Assembly: GCF_963378075.1 (NCBI RefSeq)
Contig: NZ_OY726394.1
Span: 4,154,001-4,218,000, forward strand
DNA from: Mycolicibacter sp. MU0083
Lineage (GTDB): Bacteria; Actinomycetota; Actinomycetes; Mycobacteriales; Mycobacteriaceae
DNA: 64,000 nucleotides
Reading direction: 5' to 3'
Shown here: positions 16,126 through 22,680 of the stretch, in pieces
How the letters are laid out: every line of letters starts with the position of its first letter
Numbering within the stretch: the stretch's first letter is position 1
Made by a program: the position numbers and the translations under genes
The notes under the pieces: generated by a model
The model's database searches: none
What the model saw: only the letters and a program-made list of their open reading frames with translations
What the model was told of the DNA's origin: nothing

Positions 16126-16711
16126 AGTGCTTGGCGACACGGCGTCGAAGATCCCGGCGCCACTGCTGTCGGCGGCCGCCGACACCCTTCGCCGACTCGG
16201 CCCCCGGCACTTCAGCCTCACCGCGGTCGCCGAAGCCGCCGGGGTATCCCGCGGGACCGCGCACAACATCCTGGGCACCCGCGACCACGCCATCGCCGCC
16301 GCGTTGGACCAGTTGTCCACGGCGTTCATCGCGACCATGGCCGCCGAAGTGCAGGCGCTGGATTCGTTGGCCGACCAGGTGGCGGCCGCGGCGGTGCTGA
16401 TCGCGGCGCATCGGCGCGCCTCGGCGGCCCGAACGGTCGATCAGAGCGTGTTGGTGCTGCTGCTCGAACACGGCGGCGACGACCTGATGCAACGCTCGGT
16501 GGAACTGTGGCGCCCGCTGGTGCGCGCCGCCCAGCGCCGCGGCGAGGTCGGCGATACCGTCGACGCGGGCCGGGCGGGCGAATGGATCGTGCGGATCTTG
16601 TTCAGTTTCGAACTACTCCCGCCGATGCGGGTGAACCTGGACAGTCCGCGCGCCGTACGCCGGTTCGTGCGCGACCACATCATCGACGGCTTGAGTGGAG
16701 GATCCCCGTGA
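16121..16711 (+). CDS. TetR-type regulator of the epoxide hydrolase/amidohydrolase region
   Basis: The 196-residue protein has a TetR-like helix-turn-helix at about residues 12-55 (LLSAAADTLRRLG, then LTAVAEAAGVSRGTAHNILGTRDHAI). The recognition helix lacks the usual YYHF motif, with HNILGT instead, so it is a divergent family member. The start is GTG. Its stop overlaps the GTG of the epoxide hydrolase (GTGA), so the two are coupled. A candidate operator spans its own start codon. It probably senses the substrate of the adjoining enzymes; this is inferred from context. Confidence 0.8.
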   Translation: MQVLGDTASKIPAPLLSAAADTLRRLGPRHFSLTAVAEAAGVSRGTAHNILGTRDHAIAAALDQLSTAFIATMAAEVQALDSLADQVAAAAVLIAAHRRASAARTVDQSVLVLLLEHGGDDLMQRSVELWRPLVRAAQRRGEVGDTVDAGRAGEWIVRILFSFELLPPMRVNLDSPRAVRRFVRDHIIDGLSGGSP

Positions 16712-17847
16712 CCAGTCCCGCACCCCTGACCCTTGCCGTCGGCGAGGCCGAACTCGAGGACCTGCGCCATCGACTTTCGATGACCCGCTGGCCGGCCGAG
16801 ATCGACGGCGCGGGCTGGGATTACGGCACCGATCAGGGGTTCCTGCGCTCGGTGGTGGAGCACTGGCTGCACCGCTACGACTGGCGGCGGGTGGAGGCCG
16901 AGGTCAACGACTTCGGCTCGTTCGTCACCGAGGCCGCCGGGCAGCGGGTGCATTTCCTGCATGCGCGGTCGTCGGATCCCGACGCCATTCCGCTGCTGAT
17001 CACCCACGGCTGGCCGGGGTCGATCGTGGAGTTTCTCGACGTTCTGCCATTGCTGCGGAAGCGATTCCACGTCGTGGCGATCTCGATGCCCGGGTACGGG
17101 TTCTCCGGGCCCACCCGCCGCACCGGGGTCGACGTCGCCGCGGTGGCGGCCTGTGCCGACGACGTGATGGGGCAGCTGGGTTATGACCGCTATGTCGCCC
17201 AGGGCGGCGACTGGGGCTCGATCGTCACCCGCACGCTCGGTGAGCATTACGCCGGACGGGTCGCGGCCATCCACACCAACATGTGTTTCGCGCCGCCGGA
17301 TCACGACAAGCCCGAATTGGCGACCGCGGTGACCGAAGCCGAGCAGGCGGCGATCATCGACTCGGTGCAACGCACCGCCGACGGTACGGCCTACCTGAAT
17401 CAGCAGGCCACCCGACCGCATTCGCTGGGCTTCGGCCTCGACGACTCCCCGGTGGGGCTGGCCGGCTGGATTCTGGAGAAGTTCCACGCCTGGTGTGACA
17501 TCCGCGAGGGGATGCCGATCAGCACCGACCGGCTCATCGACAACCTGATGTTCTACTGGCTGACCGCGACCGGGACGTCGGCGGCGCGGCTGTACTGCGA
17601 GTCCGCCCGCGCGGGCAGGGGCCCGCTCGGCAAGTGGGACGGTCACGTCACGGTGCCCACCGGTTACGCGGTGTATCCGTTCGAACTGCTGCAGACCCCG
17701 CGGGCTTGGGCCGCCGACCGGTACAACCTGGTGCACTACAGCGTCCAAGAACGCGGGGGGCACTTTGCGGCGTTCGAGCAGCCGGAGTTGTTCGCCGCGG
17801 ACCTGGCGACGTTCGCCGACGTGCTGGTGGAGCAGAAGGTGTTCTGA
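16708..17847 (+). CDS. Epoxide hydrolase of the microsomal (EPHX1-like) alpha/beta-hydrolase family
   Basis: The 379-residue protein has the EHN N-terminal domain (LEDLRHRLSMTRWPAE, about residues 16-30) and an alpha/beta-hydrolase core. HGWPGS (100-105) is the oxyanion motif, Asp168 in GGDWGS is the nucleophile, and His352 in GGHFAAFEQPE is the catalytic His. These enzymes add water to epoxides to give diols. GTG at 16708 overlaps the TetR stop codon and is preceded by GGAGG. Cytoplasmic, since no signal peptide is visible. Natural epoxide unknown; lipid or xenobiotic epoxides are likely. Confidence 0.93.
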   Translation: MTSPAPLTLAVGEAELEDLRHRLSMTRWPAEIDGAGWDYGTDQGFLRSVVEHWLHRYDWRRVEAEVNDFGSFVTEAAGQRVHFLHARSSDPDAIPLLITHGWPGSIVEFLDVLPLLRKRFHVVAISMPGYGFSGPTRRTGVDVAAVAACADDVMGQLGYDRYVAQGGDWGSIVTRTLGEHYAGRVAAIHTNMCFAPPDHDKPELATAVTEAEQAAIIDSVQRTADGTAYLNQQATRPHSLGFGLDDSPVGLAGWILEKFHAWCDIREGMPISTDRLIDNLMFYWLTATGTSAARLYCESARAGRGPLGKWDGHVTVPTGYAVYPFELLQTPRAWAADRYNLVHYSVQERGGHFAAFEQPELFAADLATFADVLVEQKVF

Positions 17848-17933
17848 GGTCGGTTTATCCCCAGTTGCCTGTTTGATCCACAGGCCGGGGTTCGACACCC
17901 CTGATTCGTACGTTTGTTCGATACGTTGGGGTC

Positions 17934-19337
17934 ATGGCTGAACAGGTCCTCACCCCCGCCGAGACCGCCCGCGCCGCGGTCCGCGCCGAACTGGACCGCA
18001 TCGACACCGCCCACGCCCGACTACGCGCCCTCGACACCGACATCGTCGGCAACACCTTCCGCATCGAGGTCGCCGAACGCCTCGAAACCCAACACCGGAC
18101 CAACCGCGGCCTGTCCTACCGCATCCTCGGCGAAATCGCCGACCCCACCGACGGCCCCGACCAACCCACCAGCACCGCCACCCTCGACTTGCTCTGGCAG
18201 ACACTGCGCATCCCCCGCGCCGAACTCCGCCGCCGCATCCGCATCGCCGCCCGCATCCGCCCCCGCCGCAATCTCACCGGACCACCACGCCCACCCGAAC
18301 TACCCCACCTGGCCACCGCCATCGAAGCAGGACACCTCGGCGACGACCACCTCAAAACCATCACCACCACCCTGGATCACCTACCCACCACCGTCACATC
18401 CGCCGACCGCGACCGCGCCGAACACACCCTCGTCCGCCACGGCCGCGAACACGACGCCGACTTCCTCAGAATCGCCGGCCAGCGCATCACCGACCACCTC
18501 AACCCCGACGGTAATTTCACCGACCACGACCGGGCACGACGCCGCACCCTGAGCCTCGGCCGCCAAGGCCCCGACGGCATGAGCACCCTCACCGGCTGCC
18601 TCGACCCCGAAACCCGCGCCTACCTCGAAACCGCCCTCGCCGCCGTCCGCCCCGGCCACCGCCGACCCAACACCCCCGGCACCGACACCACCGGACCCGA
18701 CCTACGCTCCAACGGCCAACGCAACCACGACGCCCTCAAACTCACCCTCCGCGCCGGCATCGCCTCCGGGGAGTTGGGCACCCACCGCGGCGTGCCCGTC
18801 ACCGTCATCGCCACCACCACCCTGGCCGAACTCAACCAAGCCCTCCACGCCACCCGCGACCCCGCGATTCCCATGCCCGGCCCCGCGACCACCGGCGGCG
18901 GTAGCCGCCTCCCCCTGCGCGACCTGATCACCATGGCCGCCGACTCCATCCACTACCTCGCCGTCTTCGACGACCACTCCAACCGACCCCTCTACCTCGG
19001 CCGCAGCAAACGCCTCGCCACCCTCGACCACCGCATCATCTGCCACGCCCGCGACCGCGGCTGCACCCGACCGGGCTGCCCCGCCCCCGGCTACCACTGC
19101 GAAGTCCACCACACCCCCGACTGGAACAACGGCGGCCAAACCAACCCCGACCAACTCCACTTCGCCTGCGGCTGCGACCACACCACCACCACCCAAGGCC
19201 AACTCCACACCCAAGTCACCGACCAAGGCCGCCTCGCCTGGACCGACGGCACCACCCCACCAGCAATCAACCACCTCCACCACCCCGAAGAACTCCTCAA
19301 CAAACCCCCCGACAACGACGAGAAAGAAGACCCCTAG
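17934..19337 (+). CDS. DUF222/HNH endonuclease-domain protein of the 13E12 repeat family
   Basis: The 467-residue protein has an N-terminal DUF222 region (residues 1-330) and a C-terminal HNH nuclease motif: RDRGCTRPGCPAPGYHCEVHHTPDW followed by GGQTNPDQLHFAC. This is the architecture of mycobacterial 13E12 family proteins, present in several copies per genome and in Mycobacterium tuberculosis linked to phage integration sites. Its coding strand is strikingly rich in C and poor in G compared with all neighbours, suggesting a different mutational or transfer history. TACGTT (17922-17927) six bases before the ATG suggests a leaderless start. No terminal repeats that would define a mobile unit were found. 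Confidence 0.9.
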   Translation: MAEQVLTPAETARAAVRAELDRIDTAHARLRALDTDIVGNTFRIEVAERLETQHRTNRGLSYRILGEIADPTDGPDQPTSTATLDLLWQTLRIPRAELRRRIRIAARIRPRRNLTGPPRPPELPHLATAIEAGHLGDDHLKTITTTLDHLPTTVTSADRDRAEHTLVRHGREHDADFLRIAGQRITDHLNPDGNFTDHDRARRRTLSLGRQGPDGMSTLTGCLDPETRAYLETALAAVRPGHRRPNTPGTDTTGPDLRSNGQRNHDALKLTLRAGIASGELGTHRGVPVTVIATTTLAELNQALHATRDPAIPMPGPATTGGGSRLPLRDLITMAADSIHYLAVFDDHSNRPLYLGRSKRLATLDHRIICHARDRGCTRPGCPAPGYHCEVHHTPDWNNGGQTNPDQLHFACGCDHTTTTQGQLHTQVTDQGRLAWTDGTTPPAINHLHHPEELLNKPPDNDEKEDP

Positions 19338-19353
19338 TGGTCGGTGGCCCAGC

Positions 19354-20526
19354 TCAGCTCAGTGCGATACCGAGTTCGTCGGCGAAGACCCGGATCATGT
19401 GCTGGACGCCGATCTCGTTGCGGCCGATCACCATATGGTCGTGCTGGCCGCGCCGCACACCCTCGCCGCACTGCGGCAGCATGGCGAAGTCCTCGTCGCG
19501 CACCGCGGCGTGCACCGCGGCGAAGATGGTGTCGTAGCCGGCACGGGTGGCGTCGTCGGTGGCCGGCATCCGGGCCAGCCAACTGTGCCGCACCGTGCAC
19601 CGGGTCGGGGATCCGGCGGGCAGGATGTCGATGACCTCCACGCCCACCGGGCTGTTGGCCAGGATCAGGTTGGGATAGATCCAGTAGATCAGGCCCATGT
19701 TGTCGCGGACGTCCCACGAGCCGCCGGGGTCGGCGTCCAGGTTGGTGATCCAGTTGAACGGGAAGCCCATCCGGTGGTGCCGGCCGAACCGGTCGTGGAT
19801 AGAGGTGTTGGCGACGGTGTTCTGGCCGATCAGGCTCTCGCCGTGCACGAACGGGAAGTGATAGCTCTCGGCGAACGCCTCCAGGGCGCCCTTCCAGGAG
19901 ACCTCCGACTCGAATTCCCGGTGGTCGTGGTAACCGAAGGTGGCGTAGTCGAGGCCCGCCAGTTCGGGTCCGAGGTCACCGAGGTGCGCATCGACGTCGA
20001 TCTCGGCGCCGGCGGTGAGCACCGCCCAGATGAAGCCGTGCCGCTCCTGGTTGGGCAGCTCGACCAGGCCGTAGTCGTCCTTGTCCATGCCGCAGAATCC
20101 GTTGCCGCCCGGCACGGTCAGCAGCTTCCCGTCGTTGCGGTAGGTCCAGGCGTGATAGGGGCAGGTGAACCGGGTGGCGCTGCCGGACCCGCAGGCCGGT
20201 TTCGCGCCGCGGTGCCGGCAGTAGTTGAGGAAGACGTGGCTGCGGCCGTCCTTGTCGCGGGTGACCAGGAGTGAATCGCCCAGCACCGATCGCACCACGT
20301 AGTCGTTGGGTGCGGCGACCTGTGCGCTCGCGACGATCGCCAGCGGGGTGCGGCGCAGGATCTGGGATTCCTCGAGTTCGGTGACCTTCGCATCGCGGTA
20401 GTAGTGCAGCGGTACCCGCAGCACGTCGGCGGCCATGTCGGTGGTCTTGTCGCGCACCAACTGCAGTGCCCGCCGGGTCAATTCGGTATCCACGGCGCCG
20501 GCCTGCGGCTGCGGGGGAACGGTCAT
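19354..20526 (-). CDS. Rieske non-heme iron aromatic ring-hydroxylating oxygenase, alpha subunit
   Basis: The 390-residue protein has a Rieske [2Fe-2S] site with ligands Cys103/His105 (CRHRG) and Cys122/His125 (CPYHAW). The catalytic domain has His223 and His228 in AESYHFPFVHG as mononuclear iron ligands. It should activate O2 for hydroxylation of an aromatic, steroid or similar ring, using electrons from a separate ferredoxin/reductase that is not encoded nearby. The ATG at 20526 is chosen over upstream starts, which would read through the intergenic operator. It is divergent from a TetR gene with a 27-base inverted repeat in the gap. Confidence 0.93.
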   Translation of the reverse strand: MTVPPQPQAGAVDTELTRRALQLVRDKTTDMAADVLRVPLHYYRDAKVTELEESQILRRTPLAIVASAQVAAPNDYVVRSVLGDSLLVTRDKDGRSHVFLNYCRHRGAKPACGSGSATRFTCPYHAWTYRNDGKLLTVPGGNGFCGMDKDDYGLVELPNQERHGFIWAVLTAGAEIDVDAHLGDLGPELAGLDYATFGYHDHREFESEVSWKGALEAFAESYHFPFVHGESLIGQNTVANTSIHDRFGRHHRMGFPFNWITNLDADPGGSWDVRDNMGLIYWIYPNLILANSPVGVEVIDILPAGSPTRCTVRHSWLARMPATDDATRAGYDTIFAAVHAAVRDEDFAMLPQCGEGVRRGQHDHMVIGRNEIGVQHMIRVFADELGIALS

Positions 20527-20554
20527 CGGCTGCCCTTTCGACGTCACGGCCCAG

Positions 20555-20581
20555 ACCATACACTTGATCAATATGTATGGT
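20555..20581. promoter_or_regulatory. Inverted repeat, candidate TetR operator between Rieske oxygenase and TetR genes
   Basis: ACCATACA (20555-20562) and TGTATGGT (20574-20581) are perfect eight-base arms with an 11-base spacer that itself contains the palindrome TTGATCAA. On the reverse strand TATGGT in the left arm could be the -10 of the oxygenase gene. The repeat lies 29 bases before the oxygenase ATG and 36 before the TetR ATG. Confidence 0.7.
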
Positions 20582-20617
20582 CCAGGGTGCGGGGACGCGG
20601 CGCGGTAACGTTCGCTC

Positions 20618-21235
20618 ATGCGGACTCACGGCTGGTCGGGCGCCAAGCCCGCCGACGACCGGGAGGCCGCCGCCCGGATCCTCGAGGCCGCTCGACGGCG
20701 CATCGACAGCTCCGGGATGAGCTTCGGCATCTCCGATGTCGCCAAGGACGTCGGCGTCACCCGCCAGACCGTGTACCGCTACTTCCCCAGCACCGAAGCG
20801 CTGCTCATCGCCGCCGCGGTCACCGAAGTCGACCCGTTCCTGGATCGCCTGGCCCGGCACCTGCGCGGTATCCACGACCCGGCCGACGCCGTCGTCGAGG
20901 GCATCGCGCTGACCTTGGAGCGGCTGCCCGAGGAGCGCTACATGAGCCTGCTGTTGGCCCCGGGCAAGGCCAGCGCCTTCTCCGCCGGTGTCACCTCCGA
21001 TGTCGCGCTAACATTCGGGCGGGCGATCGTCGATCGGTTCGACGTCGATTGGGATGCAGCGGGTTTCACCGGCGCCGACTTGGACCAACTGGTCGAGTTC
21101 ATGTTGCGGGTGCTGCAGTCGCTGGTGATCGACCCGGGCCGGCCACCCCGCCGGGGCGGTGAGCTCCGCGCATTCCTGCGGCGCTGGGTGGCGCCGGCGA
21201 TCACCGACGGGACGGCAGAGAAAGGCACGGCGTGA
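20618..21235 (+). CDS. TetR family regulator of the Rieske oxygenase region
   Basis: The 205-residue protein begins MRTHGWSGAKPADD and has the helix-turn-helix at residues 18-64 (ARILEAARRRIDSSG, then ISDVAKDVGVTRQTVYRYFPSTEALL). It is a clear paralogue of the TetR at 13072-13683 along its whole length. TAACGT (20606-20611) six bases before the ATG suggests leaderless translation. Its stop overlaps the start of the next methyltransferase gene (GTGA). It probably represses the divergent Rieske oxygenase and its own operon through the repeat at 20555-20581. Confidence 0.9.
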   Translation: MRTHGWSGAKPADDREAAARILEAARRRIDSSGMSFGISDVAKDVGVTRQTVYRYFPSTEALLIAAAVTEVDPFLDRLARHLRGIHDPADAVVEGIALTLERLPEERYMSLLLAPGKASAFSAGVTSDVALTFGRAIVDRFDVDWDAAGFTGADLDQLVEFMLRVLQSLVIDPGRPPRRGGELRAFLRRWVAPAITDGTAEKGTA

Positions 21236-22050
21236 CGAAGATCGACGGCAGCGTGTTGGAGGGTGTGTCGGCGACCGCGCTGTGGACCCTGCGCAGTCGC
21301 GCACTGGAGTCCCAACGGCCCGACGGCGTACTTCACGACCCGTGGGCCGAGCACCTCTTCGACTCGATCGCGTTCGACTACGCGATGTTCGGGAAGCCGA
21401 CCCACTATCACGTGGTGCGTGCGCTGGCCTTCGACCGGTACATCCACTATTTCCTGCGGCAGCATCCCGGCGCCGCCGTCGTCTCACTGGCCGAGGGGTT
21501 CCAGACCAGCTTCTGGCGGTTGCAGTCGGCGCTGCACGACGCCGGATCCCACTGGTACTCCGTCGATCTTGCGCCGGTGATGGCGCTGCGCGAGAAGCTG
21601 CTGCCCACCGATGCCCGGCTCAGCAACGTCGCTGCGTCCGCACTGGACCGCACCTGGATGGATCGCATCGACGGCGACCGGCCGGTCCTGATCACCGCGG
21701 AGGGCCTGCTGATGTATCTGCCCCCGGACGTGGCGCTGAACCTGATCGCCGACTGCGCCCGACGTTTTCCGGGCGGCAAGATGATCTTCGACTCGATCCC
21801 GCCCAGCTACAGCCGCCGGACGCTGCGGGGACTGAAGCTGTCCAAGGACTACACGCTGCCGCCCATGCCGTTCAGCCTCTCCTCGGCGCAGAGCCGGAAG
21901 CTGCCCGACACGGTGCCCGGGGTGAATCACGTACACAAACTGCCGCTGCCCGCGGGGCGTGGCATCTGGAAGCTGTGCGGGTTCCGCAGCCTGGAGCGCC
22001 TGGAGCCGTTCCGCACCATGGCGCCGACACAGGTCCGGTTCGACGCGTAG
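21232..22050 (+). CDS. LCM/PPM1-type SAM-dependent methyltransferase
   Basis: The 272-residue protein resembles the leucine carboxyl methyltransferase-like group that is expanded in mycobacteria: GVSATALWTLRSRALESQRPDGVLHDPWAEHL at the start, AVVSLAEGFQTSFWRL for SAM binding, VDLAPVMALREKLLP, and ITAEGLLMYLPP. Real targets of the mycobacterial members are mostly unknown. The GTG start overlaps the TetR stop codon, so it is coupled to the regulator and may act on the same compound as the Rieske oxygenase. Confidence 0.88.
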   Translation: MTKIDGSVLEGVSATALWTLRSRALESQRPDGVLHDPWAEHLFDSIAFDYAMFGKPTHYHVVRALAFDRYIHYFLRQHPGAAVVSLAEGFQTSFWRLQSALHDAGSHWYSVDLAPVMALREKLLPTDARLSNVAASALDRTWMDRIDGDRPVLITAEGLLMYLPPDVALNLIADCARRFPGGKMIFDSIPPSYSRRTLRGLKLSKDYTLPPMPFSLSSAQSRKLPDTVPGVNHVHKLPLPAGRGIWKLCGFRSLERLEPFRTMAPTQVRFDA

Positions 22051-22068
22051 CAGCCGACCGGGCCGGGG

Positions 22069-22680
22069 TCAGTCGGGCGCCCGCAGCGCCGGCAACACCA
22101 CCTGGTCGAGGACCGCCCGGACGAAACCGGCGTCCAGGGTCTGGCCGCGCACCACCTGAAGCAATCCCATCGCCAGCACCACATCGGAGACCAGCGACCA
22201 GTCCCGGTCGGCGTCGATCTCACCCCGGGCCGCGGCCTGCGCCACGATCTTGGCCACCATGCCTTCGCCTTTGACCAGCACCAGATCGTCGACGGCGGCC
22301 GCCAGGTCCGGATCGTGCACCGCCTCCAGGGCGACCCGCAGCACCAGATCGTTCGGGAACGGTTCGGCGTCCTTGCGCCCGATCTCCTCGACGAAGGCAT
22401 CCAGATCGCCGGCCAGGCTGCCGGTATCGGGGGTGTTCCGGGTCATCAGGTCGGGCCGCCAGTAGATGAGCGCGTCGGTGACCAGCGCCGCCTTCGACGA
22501 CCAGCGCCGGTAGATCGCGGCCTTGCCCACCCCGGCACGCGCCGCGATGTCGTTCATATTGGCGGCGTCATAACCGTGCTCGGAGACCACGGCCAGCGCG
22601 GCATCCAGGATCGCGGGGTCGCGCGAGCGGTCCAGCCGCCCCTCGGTGCGCTGCCGCAGCCTGGACTCCGTCACGATCAC
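22069..22680 (-). CDS. TetR family regulator at the end of an mmpS-mmpL operon
   Basis: The 203-residue protein has the TetR helix-turn-helix at about residues 22-68 (AILDAALAVVSEHGYDAANMNDIAARAGVGKAAIYRRWSSKAALV, quoted in pieces by motif: AGVGKAAIYRRW is the recognition helix) and a TetR_C_16-like ligand domain. GTG at 22680 overlaps the mmpL stop codon (GTGA), and another in-frame GTG follows at 22674. As the third gene of mmpS-mmpL-tetR it is likely autoregulated with its transporter, probably through the 18-base palindrome at 26044-26061. Confidence 0.88.
   Translation of the reverse strand: MIVTESRLRQRTEGRLDRSRDPAILDAALAVVSEHGYDAANMNDIAARAGVGKAAIYRRWSSKAALVTDALIYWRPDLMTRNTPDTGSLAGDLDAFVEEIGRKDAEPFPNDLVLRVALEAVHDPDLAAAVDDLVLVKGEGMVAKIVAQAAARGEIDADRDWSLVSDVVLAMGLLQVVRGQTLDAGFVRAVLDQVVLPALRAPD

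Noticed and set aside
18100..19330. Tandem repeat or CRISPR-like structure in the C-rich stretch
   Set aside because: The repeats of CAC/ACC triplets are codon bias, not evenly spaced identical units.
17934..19337. The 13E12 gene as a full insertion element with borders
   Set aside because: No terminal inverted repeats or target duplication could be found at its ends.
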